A stretch of DNA of 64,000 nucleotides from Diphasiastrum complanatum (GCA_029204225.1 CM055095.1:15840049-15904048); one strand, 5' to 3'. Numbered from the stretch's first letter, positions 28,651 to 40,085 are shown. Numbers and translations: made by a program. Notes: a model not told the origin generated them from the sequence alone.

Positions 28651-28666
28651 AAATCTGAAAGTTCAC
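26187..28666 (-). pseudogene. LINE ORF1-like remnant
   Basis: Minus-strand blocks in order: FLEPRFLLALDSIFPFDQ and SLSFAEALVNKAVSPASHS (28666-28283), KLTLSFISDLEALNVSRASL and GVHSPYPTSIKGFVNQFIFP (28276-28028), a third at 27842-27561, then TCLVCLSAGELTNHYLGHES (27460-27215), which has the Cx2C...H...H spacing of a zinc knuckle. The order SFAExL, DUF4283-like region and knuckle is that of plant LINE ORF1, a nucleic-acid chaperone. Frames change several times. The downstream charged block at 26534-26187 may be its tail. Confidence 0.5.
28614..28648. repeat. (AC)n microsatellite inside the LINE remnant
   Basis: Perfect AC array; it creates an artefactual Cys-Val run on the minus strand. Confidence 0.95.
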
Positions 28667-29286
28667 TCACACACACATGAAATCGGAAAATTTGAGACTT
28701 TGAAAGTTGATAAGATGGAGTTAAATTGTAACATTTATAAAGAGTCTAAGTTGGAAGTTGCCCATTTTTCAAACTTCAAACTTTGGGCCAAGCTCTTCAA
28801 TAACCCATGCTAGAATGAAAAGACTTTGAAGTTTTTTTTAAAGAATTCTAAATTTGCCAGGCTTAATTCTATGGGTACGATGAAATATGGCCTTCCATAG
28901 ACGGGGGGGATCAGAAAGGTTCCACTTGGAGTTGAACCAAGAGATCTAAAGGTAAAGCCCCCTCTCTGATTGCTATGAAAATAGAAGAATAGAAAATCTA
29001 ATCCGTTTTATCCAAGGCCTTGAAGATCTACTTATTATCATAGTCAGAATCAAGGGAAATGGAGAGGGGTCCAACATCACCATGAGTGATGGCAAAGGAC
29101 AAGAAGCCGTATTCACAAGAGGAGAGACCAAGTTTAGTCCTAAGACGGGAGAGGCTAAGAGAGTAAATAGGCACCACTACTGAGTTCTCTGACATTGTTG
29201 ATTTTGAAACCAAAGACTTAGTGTCAGGCATTGACTATGATGGTGAGGAGGGAATTTTGACTATTGAGGAATGTTTGTCCTAGGAT
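28667..29286. other. Noncoding or LINE 5' flank
   Basis: No convincing gene. A minus-strand open stretch of 67 codons at 29028-29231 has ordinary composition and cannot be tied to a family. Confidence 0.35.
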
Positions 29287-29998
29287 ATGGCAAACGTTAG
29301 TGCTCATGGACGAAGTTTGCCTTCTGATGAAAAATTTATTACATTCCAAGCCCAGCTGGGATTCCTTCGTCCATCGGTTATGAAATTTGCTGATGACTCT
29401 TCTTCAATTGGTGGTCACAATATAGATCATCTCGATCTAGTTGCAGCAGATGATGATGAATGTGTAAGCTTAAAAGTTTTATTATACGTTTGTTTATCTG
29501 ACGTATGTGTTTTGCAGAATTCAATTTGTGCTAAAAATTCCAATTTTGTAATTGTAGAATACACTTTTTATCGATGACTTTGCTACTCGTTGAGGGGGCC
29601 TCAGACAACATTCATCATCTTTTCACAGGGATAGTGGCCTCGGCCACTACTTGAGACACTTTCAAAATAATGAAATTTGCATTGCTCTTTCCAAATTCAG
29701 TCCAGTTGGAGAGACAATGATAATGGTTATGAAAGCCTTATCTTATTATTTAGGTGGACATAAATTTGCGAGAGCACATAAAATAATTTTTGTGAAGAGA
29801 TCTTATGTTTTAAACATATTAGGATTTGTTGATGGGAATGTACCATTAAGGAGTTCCCATTATTCATTGTATGCAACATATATAGAATTGAGTGGTAACA
29901 AGGACAATGTGCATCTTCTGGATGCATATGCAAGTAGAGAATTATTGCATGACAGCACAACAATTGGACAAGAGGATGAATCGGATACCTCTGAATGA
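29287..29998 (+). CDS. Unrecognised plus-strand gene, two coding blocks
   Basis: Block 1 (29287 to about 29463) reads MANVSAHGRSLPSDEKFITF and ends DLVAADDDEC at a GTAAGC donor. Block 2 (from about 29690 to TGA 29998) reads SPVGETMIMVMKALSYYLGG, RAHKIIFVKRSYVLNILGFV and ends with an acidic tail QEDESDTSE. Ordinary amino-acid use and the acidic terminus look protein-like. The junction between the blocks contains stops in all the joins I tried. It converges on the minus-strand gene at 30.0-32.45 kb. I do not recognise it. Confidence 0.35.
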
Positions 29999-32450
29999 TG
30001 ATTTGTATATATTGAAAATTGTGAATACAATTTACATTTGTAGCAACTTTGTATCTCTGAATTTTTAGCTTCTATGTTGCTCAATAGATTTGCAAGCTTT
30101 TCTGAATTTGTCGTAATTTGAAGATTTTGTGATCTATCGAATTTGAACTCTATGGTAGAACCACTGAAATAATTGGCAAATATAGTTTCGTTTTTCATTG
30201 GTTCCTCCATGTTGTGTATTTCGATGAAATACTGCCCGTGCTTGCCAATGTGACTTCTCCATCCCTTGTGATGACCAGACACTTAGGCTTCCATATGTGT
30301 TTGCAAAAAATGTTGTATGATCTCTTAGTATGTGCGCCCCGAAACTTGCAAAACGTCGAAGTAGTATTAGAGAGATGCTGCACATGTCAAAATCGTAATG
30401 TCAGTCTTATGCTTGGATCAAAATATATAATTCAATTGATAGCTGCTTTGAGCATGCATATTAACCATGTAATGAGTGATGTGATCTTCTCCCCATGCTT
30501 TTGATACTGCATCAACAAAATCGACGCAAGTCTTTTGTAGAGCTCTCTTATCAGTATCATAAAATTTGTCTTTTCTTAATATCTTAATCATACTGTCAAG
30601 CTTTCTCCATACATCAACTTTCAATAATCTTGATTTGTCGATCACTCCTAAGTCTTCAGTGGCAGCAACAATTTCTTTCCAGACTGAGTATTGAATGTTT
30701 GAATCCTTACCAATATGGTTTGATAGGAATCGACGTGCTTTTGCTCCTCCGATGCTTGGCTTAGTTGGCATATTTCCTAACTTTCCAAAAAGCTTTTCAT
30801 CTTTTTGTATTTTGACATGTCCCTTATGCAGTCTTGCTTTTGATAGAACATCTTCTAACCGACAAATAGCTTCCTTCGCAACTGATGCTGACTTACTATT
30901 CCATGCAAAAACTATATGAAGATAAACGAGCTTTTCTATTATCCTAACTTCTGCATGAAGAGTGCAAACATGCACATTTTTCAAGGGAATAGGCAATACT
31001 GGCTTCCAGTTTGGATCTGCATTTTCTCTAGTAATTCCTGTACTTCTAGTTACATCTTTTGCCATTTTCATGCAGTATATTAGATGTAGCACCATGAGAG
31101 ACATTATACATGCATTTCAGTGTTTATAAATCACCTGTTAAGTGCCATTCAACTTGGAAGTCTCCAACTCCTGAAACTCTGAGAAATCCTCCTTCCATAT
31201 GGTCCTTGATAATCCGAGGGGAAGATGTCCTAGAGAATATCCATGATAATATATTGTGATTCTCCTTCAGTACCTATCCAATGCATAAAACCAATTTAGT
31301 TAAATATGAATTATGCAACATTGTATGAAATTAAACTTAGTTAATAAAGAAAATAATTACCTGAAAAGCTGCCAACCACCATATATCATTTTCGGACTAG
31401 ACACTAAATTTGAAGTCTCCTTGGTCCACTGTTTGAGATAGTGCACCACTCATGAGAGTTATACTAACTCTCTCCATCTTCTGCCCTTTCACAATCTCTG
31501 ACTCATCTAACTTAAGTACTATGATTATTTTACCATTCACCTTTTCTAAGGTTATATCATAAAATGTGACCATGTATGTTAACAAGTGATTTAGATCAAC
31601 AAAGAAGTTGTTTGATGAATTATATGACATGGATCTTCCATCAATTTCATACACTTCCTCTCTATATGAAATGGGATACCAATGATTTTATGCATACTTA
31701 AGTTCAATGTATTCCTCTCTGTCTTCAAGTGATATGACCTAGGGATGGGGACTTTTCTAATTCGAACTTGCTTAAAGGCATCCCTAATAAGTTGAAATAT
31801 TGTTGAATATGTTTCTCTGCTAATACCAGCAAAATCACAAACACCCTGAACTATAGTTTTATCTAAATTTTTTTGAATGTCTAACATCAAAGACTATGCA
31901 ATTTTGGACTTTGCATTGGAATTCCTATTGTTCATCATGATACACTCGGTGGATTTGCCTGTCAATATGGAGCCCAACAACATTCCAATTGATGCATTGA
32001 CCTTTATATTTTGATGAGATACTAATGCAGATCTACAAAAAAAAACCAGATAGTTAGTAGAACAACATAGTAGCAGAAATAAAACCATATGTCACTAATC
32101 AAGTTACAAAAAAATCAGAGTATGCTTACTTGAATGTTTGAATTCTTCTATTTCAATAATCTCCTTTTGAAAGGATCTGAATATCCTTGCAACTTTCCCA
32201 CTTTCGCTTCTTAGTCCTAGCCTCCTTCTTCTTAGCCTCTTCCACATCCTTCAGCAATTGCAAGTTTTCCATACGAATAGATTGTAAGATTGATTGCATT
32301 CGATCTAGTTCTGATTTGATATTGAACGCTATCTTCTGTAATGAATCATTACTCTTCTATAATGATTCATTATTCTTCTGTAATGATTTATTATTCTTAT
32401 GTAATGATTCATTATTTTTTTGAAGTTTTCATTTTCCTCTAAAGTCTTTT
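29999..32450 (-). pseudogene. Unclassified transposase-like multi-exon gene
   Basis: Minus-strand exons in order: a coiled-coil block (about 32440-32160) with KNNESL repeats; a block opening at TTGTAG near 32035 with NIKVNASIGMLLGSILTGKS and GVCDFAGISRETYSTIFQL; FFVDLNHLLTYMVTFYDITL to a CAG|GTAATT donor near 31361; VLKENHNILSW to GVGDFQVEWHL; then VHVCTLHAEVRIIEKLVYLH, KPSIGGAKARRFLSNHIG, HITHYM and WSSQGMEKSHWQARAV. Splice signals are good, but TAG stops lie near 31894 and 31400 and the frame slips near 31090. Layout, and a possible C-x2-C beside the slip, resemble transposon proteins of uncertain superfamily. Terminal repeats were not found. Confidence 0.5.
32330..32418. repeat. 21-bp tandem repeat, four copies
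   Basis: Copies of TTCTTCTGTAATGATTCATTA follow one another with small changes. On the minus strand each copy encodes a seven-residue unit NNESLxK, so the repeat extends a coiled coil at the N-terminus of the transposase-like gene. Confidence 0.85.
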
Positions 32451-33350
32451 GGACATGACCTTTTTTGATAAAAAGAGGATATGCGTATCAACTCACATTC
32501 CAAAAAGTGAATTTTTTTCATTGAAAACTAATTTCCATCCCTCATTAGAGGAGTTCTCAATATCAAAAAGACCCTTTAAGAAATGCCATGTAGGATGAGG
32601 AAAAATATCAAAATAAAAAAAAACAATATTGCTTATTTGCTTGCCCCCACCACTCCCGAGGCCACCCCAACTCCCAATGATCTAACCATAGTGTCTACAG
32701 ACACATTTAACAACTCTAAGCTGTTCACAGTCTAACTTGTCAAAATTTGAAAATATGACCGCCATCCACAAATTCAAATCAGGGAAAAAAGCATCCCTCC
32801 ACTAGAATGAAAATTTGAGCGCCATCTCCAAATATGAACGCCATCTTCACATTGGACTGAGATTATGAGTGCCATCTCCACATCGGACTGAAAATATGAG
32901 GGACAGAGTATATAATATAATTAAAGATAAGTATTTTGTTTTGTTTTGTACTGTTTTATTTTGTCTTGCTTTATCTGAGGACGACATTGTATCATCTACA
33001 TTTGGATATTTCTAATGATTTGGCACCCATACAGAGACGAGGAGGCAAATGAGTTCCAATATTTGCTACTGATCGTTCCTGTTATGGGCAGAAGGAAAAA
33101 AGAACTCGGATTTGTGGACTAACGGATCATTGTATCCTCAAGATCCTAGCACATTGACTCATCCCACATTCTCTTCAATAACTAATCTAGTAATATGGAT
33201 ATGCAATGGGCATAATGGATTATTAGGATATTGTGAGAGATTGAATTAAATTAAATAGATGAATCAATGGTAGACTAAACATTCAAGATGTTATCAAAAA
33301 GAGATTTGTCTTTAATAGAACGCGTTTTGACATTTTGCGATTTTTGCAAT
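32451..33350. other. Noncoding DNA
   Basis: No gene seen. A degenerate repeat of ATGAGxGCCATCTCCACATxxGACTGA runs at about 32750-32900 (three to four copies). Confidence 0.4.
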
Positions 33351-33359
33351 CTTTAAAGA

Positions 33360-33570
33360 TAGCACGCCGATGTGCTATATAAAAAAAGAAATTTTTTGCA
33401 GCCTCCAAACATAGCATGCCGACATGCTATATAAAATGAGAAAAAATTTGGCAGCCTCCAAACATAGCACATCAACGTGCCAGGCCACCTGTCTTTTTTT
33501 TTTTTTTTTTCGGGCGGTCTTGCCTACTAGCACATCGGCATGCTATGTTTGGAGGCTGCAAAAAAAATTT
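33360..33570. repeat. Direct and inverted repeats around GCAGCCTCCAAACATAGCA
   Basis: GCAGCCTCCAAACATAGCA-type units occur twice in direct orientation (near 33399 and 33451), each followed by a GCCGAxxTGCTATATA-type string. An inverted copy (TAGCACATCGGCATGCTATG then TTTGGAGGCTGC) ends near 33560 after a T-run. The arms could fold into a hairpin, as in a foldback element or MITE. The related string TAGCACACCATGTGCTAT recurs at 33.67 kb and, inverted, at 25.43 kb. Confidence 0.6.
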
Positions 33571-33608
33571 AATTTGAGTTTATATTTTTTACTTTGTGAG
33601 ATTTTTAA

Positions 33609-34100
33609 CTATGTACCAAACCACATTCTTAATAATAAACATTGAAGTAGTGGCATAAAAAAGGTAGCACACCATGTGCTATATTTTTGTTGAATCATGA
33701 CAAGAAAGAAACTCGCAAAAAATTTACTCACAAAATGCCAAGGCCCTAATACAACCAGATTGGCTTTTGGAGAAACGGGAATGAAGAAAAGAGAAAACCC
33801 TTCTAGCAATAGCTTTCACTACAATTTTCTAGGAAGTATTGAGCATTGTGAGCGACCGGAAATCAAAAAGCATGAAATAAACATTGTTTTGGGGATCGGT
33901 TTAATGAGGCCCTTCGAAAATGAGGAAGGGAAAGAATCCAAAACACATAGTTAATGGCAAGAAGGAGAGCAGGATTGACCAAATCTCATTGTGCTAGGAA
34001 AAAGTCAGAGGTGACCCCGTCAGAGCCATAGACTTTATCTCTATGAAGGGTTTTAAGCACATCCAGCTCTTCTTGGGAAAGAGGAGAAGAAATGAAAGTT
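33609..34100 (-). pseudogene. LINE reverse-transcriptase fragment
   Basis: The minus strand from 34095 reads SPLSQEELDVLKTLHRDKVY, GSDGVTSDFF and, after frame changes, FFIPVSPKANLVVLGPWHF and VSKFFASFF. This follows the order of plant LINE reverse transcriptase (E-x-x-x-x-LxxxxxDKxPGPDGxxxxFF, then IPKxxNP...RPIxL..I.SK). The conserved APGPDG is VYGSDG here. The fragment stops exactly where the element C LTR begins (34101), so C sits against it. Confidence 0.6.
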
Positions 34101-34654
34101 TGATTCTATGGCAAAAACACACTACTACATGCATTCAATCACTTTCAACTCTCACTCACACGTGTGGGAAGTATTAAAAAAGTATTCTAAGTAAAAACAA
34201 GCTGCTCTCCTAGGGTAGAGAGAGAAAATCATCATGAGCTCTCGAGTAGAGAGAGAAAGCTAAAAATCCAATAACACTCAAAATCCACTCAATCTCCAAA
34301 TCAATTAGATCCAAATGAGGAGTACAATGATACTAGTAGATCCACGAGCTATATTGTATTGGACCATTTTCAAGCAAACCTCAAATTCCTATTGGACCTC
34401 ACATGGTTCCACCTCTAAATCCTATTGGACCTCTTAGAACTCATCAAACAAAAGCATTACACTTGTCTACACTCTAATTGGCACGAGTTTAGCCTCTTAC
34501 TCTATTTTGGCTCAATAGTGGCATTACAAGTGGAAATGCATAATTTGTCATCTATGCCAAATTTGTTCCTATCAACATCCTACACCTAGATGCTTGATAT
34601 AAAAAACATAAGACCCCTATATCTAACATAGATAATCTTTTTCAATTCTTCACA
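34101..34654 (-). mobile_element. Copia element C: 3' LTR, truncated
   Basis: This matches 39532-40085 almost base for base over 554 bp; I counted about five substitutions by eye. In element orientation it starts TGTGAAGAATTG at 34654 directly after the polypurine tract (TTTTTTAGGAGGAG). The complete LTR is 658 bp (39428-40085), so this copy lacks the terminal 104 bp and its CA end. Confidence 0.9.
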
Positions 34655-34672
34655 CTCCTCCTAAAAAACTAT

Positions 34673-35332
34673 CTATGAAGATTTAAGTATTGATCTTGAT
34701 ATAACTCCAAGATTAGATCTATGCTTGATGAAAGCACTTTTGCTCAAAGGCTTGGTGAGTAGATCGGCAATACAAGAGGACGAGTTGACATGCTCCAAAT
34801 AGATTTCTCTTCCAATAAGCTTTTCTCTCACAAAATGGTGTGCCACTTCTATGTGCTTGCTTCTTGCATGAAATACGGGATTATTGGCAAGAGCTTGGGC
34901 CGAGATGTTATCACACTTGATCATTGGTAGATCATCTTCCTTGATGCACTTTAGCTCCATTAATAACCTCTTGATCCAAAGCACCTCTTTGGTAGTTGTA
35001 GTGAGTGCTTTGTACTCGGCCTCACATGAAGAGAGAGATATAGTATCTTGCTTTTTGGAAAGCCAAGATATTAGATTGCCTCCAAGAAAGATAGTTTATG
35101 CACTAATAGACTTTCGATCCATCTTGTCACCCATCTTGTCACTTGCAAAGTCCGAATCCGAGTAGCCAACAATGGATAGATCTTCACTTTGATAAAGTAG
35201 ACCATAATCACAAGATGAAGATACATATCTTAGAATCCTCTTGGCCATCTTCCAATGATGGATCTTAGGATCTTGCATAAAGTGACTCAATTTGTGCACA
35301 CAAAAACTTAGACCGGTCCTAGTAATGGTAAG
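34673..35332 (-). pseudogene. Copia element C: RNase H region
   Basis: Continuing the polyprotein past a TAG at 35333, the minus strand reads GLSFCVHKLSHFMQDPKIHH, LRYVSSSCDYGLLY and SDSDFASDK, then a TAG near 35095, then SLSSCEAEYKALTTTTKEVL, IKCDNISAQALANNP and ADLLTKPLSKSAF. These are the end of the reverse-transcriptase domain and RNase H. The frame is otherwise continuous: only nonsense codons interrupt it. A short DKMGDKM duplication is present near 35130. Confidence 0.85.
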
Positions 35333-37768
35333 CTAAATGAAGGAGCCTACAAGACTCCTAAAAAGTGTGATGTCCTCAAAGGATCTTTCATCACCTTTAT
35401 TAGGATCTTTTACAATTTGCTCCATTGGAGTATTTAGGCTCTTAGAATTTTCCATATGAAATTTTTTCAACATAGAGTGAGCATATCTAGATTGGCATAT
35501 AAAGACATGATCTTCATAAAAATCAATTTCTAGGCCTAGGATGTAATGTATCTCTCCTAGATCTTGCATTTTAAACTCACATCCAAGTGCTAGCTTAACT
35601 TCATCAACTAGCTTGATACAACTTCCACAAAGAATAATGTCATCAACATAAATTAGAAGAATGACAATAATGCTATTAATAAACTTTAGATACATGTAAG
35701 GATCATAGTCACTAAGAGTAAATCCTAGTGAGATAAGAAAAGCATTAAGTCTTGAATACCATGATCTTGGTGCTTGCTTGAGTCCATAAAGACTTTTGAA
35801 GAGCAAGCACACTTTGGACTCATCCTTGATGAATCCTTGAGGTTGTTCCATATAGATCTCCTCCTCAAGATAACCATTTAGAAAAGCATTGGATACATCT
35901 AATTGGAACACCTTCCACTTAAAGAAACAAGCAAGAGAAATAAGAATTCTTATTGTCACCATCTTTGCAACGGGTGCAAAGGTCTCCTCATAATCAAGGC
36001 CATGGATTTGAGCAAATCCTTTGGCACATAATCTTGCTTTATACTTGTTGATGGTGCCATCATGATTGAACTTGATTTGAAATACCCACTTGCAACCAAT
36101 CACATGCTTGTTGGATGGAGGATCCACAAGCTCCCAAGTATTGTTGGTGATCAATGCATCATACTCTTGCTTCATGGCATCATACCACTCCTTGGTATTG
36201 AATGTCTCTTGTACATTCTTTGGCTCTTCATGAGAGACATAAAAAACATAATTAGTGGAATCAAGATCCACTTGTTTGCCTTTGTCAACATATGAGAGCC
36301 TCTTAGGCTCGGATCTATCTCTCATGGATCTTCTTGGTGAGAAAATCCAAGGAGAGTCTTCTTCCATTCTCGACCCCATCACATCATAATTGTCTTCAAA
36401 ATCAATAATAGGTGATGCATCCATAGACTTCTTGATCTCAACCTCTTCAAAAGATGAGTGTTGATCTTCATGAAAGACAACATCTCTACTTTCAATAACT
36501 TGAGAAGTAGAGAGTACAAAGACTCGATAGGCCTTCTTGGTGGATGAGTATCCAACCATGATCCCTTTGCATGCACTAGGATCTTCCTTCTTCCTTGTTT
36601 CCAAGGGAATATGGGCAAAGCATATGCATCCAAAAACTCTAAGGTGATCAACCTTAGGCTTCTTCAAATATAAGATTTCATATGGTGACTTTCCTCCAAG
36701 AGCTATATGTGGGAGCCTATTGCAAAGATAATTTGCACAATTAATGGCTTCTCCCCAAAAATATTTGGGCAAAGATGCCTCAATTCTCATAGATTTTGCA
36801 CATTCACATAGAGATCTATTCTTTCTCTCGGCCACTCTATTCTGAGATGGAGAGTAGGCACAAGAGAACTCTCTTTTGATGCATTCAAGCTCACAAAAAT
36901 AATCAAATTCATTGGAGATATATTCAGCACCTCCATCACATCTAAGAGCTTTAATCTTGAATGAGAATCGCTTCTCTACATAAGCTTTAAAAATAAGGAA
37001 ATGATCAAACACCATAGATTTAGAAGCAAGAAGATATATCCAAGTGAATCTTGTGAAATCATCAATGAAAGTAACAAAACAAGTGGCTCCTCCCTTCCTT
37101 ATAGTTGATGAGAAATGCACATCCGAGTGGATTAACTCCAAAGGATGCTTGCTTTTGATAGAAGATCTTGTAAATGGCTTTTTGTGAGATTTAGCAATAG
37201 CACAAGCCTCACAAGGCTTGATCTTCTTGGAGAATGACTTTGTCAAGCCAATAGCTTTGGCCTCTTTGATCATAGAGAGCATGGATTTGTAGTTGGGATA
37301 TCCCAACCTCCTATGCCATAATTCCTCCATAGAGAGCTTGTTCACAAGAGCAACATTACAAGCATTCACATACTCATTTGGATCTAGTTTATAGATGCCT
37401 CCAAATCTAGATCCTAATGCAAGTATCTCATCATTCTTCTTGATAGTGCAAGTATCAACATTGAATTTTACATCAAGGCCATTATCAAGCAATTGGCCAA
37501 CACTAATGAGATTCTTAGTAAGCTTAGGTACATAGAGAACTTTAGAGAGAGAAAGAACTTTAGAGGATGCAAGCTTCAAGGGAATGTTCCCTATGCCTTC
37601 AATAGGACATTCAAAATCATTTGCAGTGTATGTTGATTTCTTGACTCCATCATAAGGTGCAATAGAAGAGAAAGAGTCCTTGGAGCTACACATATGTGAA
37701 GAGGCTCCACTATCAATATACCATAGGCCGTCCTTCTTGAAAGGAGTAGATGAGAAACTAGAGACCAT
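35333..37768 (-). pseudogene. Copia element C: protease, integrase and reverse transcriptase
   Basis: An 811-codon open stretch contains the aspartic protease site WYIDSGASSHM (about residue 16), the GAG-pre-integrase LWHRRLGYPN and CEACAIAKSHKK, an rve core with HSDVHF, LRCDGGAEY and RVAERKNRSL giving D,D,E, and RVT_2 with AFLNGYLEEEIYMEQPQGF, LYGLKQAPRSWY and catalytic IYVDDIIL. It ends at a TAG within LVGSFI. The integrase, reverse transcriptase and protease motifs look intact, but stops upstream and downstream prevent a full polyprotein. It acts, if at all, in cytoplasmic virus-like particles and the nucleus. Confidence 0.92.
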
Positions 37769-38725
37769 AAGAGATCCCTCTCCTTCACTTGCAATAGTGT
37801 CTTCCTTTTCATTGGTATTGTTGGCTTGCTTGAGTTGATTCTTCTTCTTGAAGCAATTGGTGGCATAATGGCCTTTCTTGCCACAATAAAAGCACTTGAT
37901 CTTCTTCTTCTTGAGCTTGGATGATGAAGCATTAAAGGAATCATATTCCTCCTCATCTTTGTCTTTGGATTTGGCTTTGTCCTTGCTTGAGGATTGTTGT
38001 TATTGGTTCTTGCTCCTCCCTTTGTGCTTGTCCTTGGCAAAGAGGGCTTTGCCATCATTATGAGTGAGAGAAAGCTTGTCCATCCTCAAGAGCTTGTACT
38101 CTTGTCTTGATTCTTCTGAAATTAGCACACTTTGGAGAGCCTCCAAACTTGGTAGCTCCTCCTTAATGGCATAGGATTGGACAAGGTTATCAAATTCACT
38201 TCTCAAGCCATTGAGAATGACTTGGACTAGCTCATTTTGATTGATGGAATCACCAATACAAGCAAGTTCTCTATGAATATCTTTTACTCTCAAAATATAA
38301 CTAGATGCACTCTCATCACTCTTTTGGCTACTTTGAAAGATTTGATTCCTAAGAGTGAGAAGCCTAGAGGTATTCTTAGCCTCATAGATAGTCTTGAGAC
38401 AATCCCAAGCTTCTTTGGCTGTTGTACAAGTACCTATCTCCCTCAATATCTCATTAGAGACATTCATCTCAATGTAGTGGAGAGCCATCCTAGCTCTCTT
38501 TTTGTATTTTTGAACCTCTTGAAGAACTTAAGGTTCTTCTTCAAGGCCAAGAACTATGTCCATCACGTCTTGAAGGATCAAGATGGACTCCATCCTCATC
38601 TTCCAAATTGAATAGTTTGAAGTGGACAATCTTTCACTTGGTTCCAACAAGGATGAACCCATTGAAGACATTTGAAGTGAAGAAAACTCAAATGATGAAC
38701 AATAAATGTTGCTAGACACTCCCAA
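37769..38725 (-). pseudogene. Copia element C: gag
   Basis: The frame begins MGVSSNIYCSSFEFSSLQ or at an internal Met (MSSMGSSLL), reads STSNYSIWKMRMESILILQD, then a TAA near 38528. It resumes with ALHYIEMNVSNEILREIGTC, EAWDCLKTIYEAKNTSRL and KSDESASSYILRVKDIHREL (UBN2 gag), meets a TAA at about 38000 and ends with the zinc knuckle CFYCGKKGHYATNC (CX2CX4HX4C). Gag packages the element RNA. Both interruptions are single nonsense codons. Confidence 0.88.
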
Positions 38726-39414
38726 TAGGATCCAATAATGGAGTACTATCTCCTCCTATGAAAGATCTTGCAACTATTTGTGAATTGATTCTCGCTAGCT
38801 ACACAAATCTCTCTAAAACAAGATCTATTTCACATCAAATGATGGAGTGTGGGCAAAGTTAGGATCAAACACTCTTAGCACGTGTGAAGTACACTAAGAA
38901 CCCAATTTTGACTCAAATACAATGATATTGCATGAAACAAAATGGCTAAGATCTCAAAACAGTGCCTAGATCACATATAGATGAGATTGGTAAGCATTCA
39001 ACCGTGATTTTGGATCAACCAAGAAATCTCTTGACCAAAACAAATGTGTCCACCCAGGTCTAGGTGCCCTACCTAACCCTCTTCAAAAGCTTATAACTTT
39101 TGATTGGCTCAACCAAATGGAATGAAACTGATTCCATAAAAAACTAGACAAAAATAGCTTCAAAACAAGCTATCAAGCAAGATAAATGGATCAAGCATGA
39201 GAGAGAACTTCCAAACTGAAGTTGGATGTTCCTCACACATGTCTGAGAATCTGATTCCATACAGTACTAGGTCAGACCAAATCAATGTCCTTTTGAACTC
39301 TTTTGATCCACAATTGGACAAGATAGCTAGGAAAATGGATCGTGACCATTTCTAGCTCAAGATTGATGAATAATTTTCACTTAAATGGATCAAAATGCAT
39401 GGTAACCTTAGGTA
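38726..39414 (-). other. Copia element C: 5' leader
   Basis: Untranslated stretch between the primer-binding site and gag. It contains no notable ORF. Confidence 0.7.
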
Positions 39415-39427
39415 GGCTCTGATACCA
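39415..39427 (-). other. Copia element C: tRNA-Met primer-binding site
   Basis: On the minus strand this reads TGGTATCAGAGCC, the complement of the 3' end of initiator tRNA-Met. It directly abuts the 5' LTR and fixes the LTR end at 39428. Confidence 0.92.
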
Positions 39428-40085
39428 TGTTGATTTCACACATGTGGACTATCCACAACATGTACTTGTGATCTCCTAAGGTGTGTAGATGCACCCAGAT
39501 CAAGACTAGACTGAGATTCAAGATCTATCTTTGATTCTATGGCAAAAACACACTACTACATGCATTCAATCACTTTCAACTCTCACTCACACGTGTGGGA
39601 AGTATTAAAAAATTATTCTAAGTAAAAACAAGCTGCTCTCCTAGGGTAGAGAGAGAAAATCATCATGAGCTCTCGGGTAGCGAGAGAAAGCTAGAAATCC
39701 AATAACACTCAAAATCCACTCAATCTCCAAATCAATTAGATCCAAATGAGGAGTACAATGATACTAGTAGATCCACGAGCTATATTGTATTGGACCATTT
39801 TCAAGCAAACCTCAAATTCCTATTGGACCTCACATGGTTCCACCTCTAAATCCTATTGGACCTCTTAGAACTCATCAAACAAAAGCATTACACTTGTCTA
39901 CACTCTAATTGGCACGAGTTTAGCCTCTTACTCTATTTTGGCTCAATAGTGGCATTACAAGTGGAAATGCATAATTTGCCATCTATGCCAAATTTGTTCC
40001 TATCAACATCCTACACCTAGATGCTTGATATAAAAAACATAAGACCCCTATATCTAACATAGATAATCTTTTTCAATTCTTCACA
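39428..40085 (-). mobile_element. Copia element C: 5' LTR, complete
   Basis: The element reads on the minus strand, so the LTR runs from 40085 (TGTGAAGAATTG) to 39428 (ATCAACA), bounded by TG and CA as in canonical copia LTRs. It contains repeated CCTATTGGACC strings and a CACACGTGTG palindrome. The base run after 40085 (GTACG) has no partner at 34096-34100 (AAGTT), so no target duplication is visible. Confidence 0.9.

Noticed and set aside
28283-28666. Cysteine-valine-rich protein (minus strand)
   Set aside because: The Cys-Val run is the translated AC microsatellite. The rest is treated as LINE ORF1 remnant.
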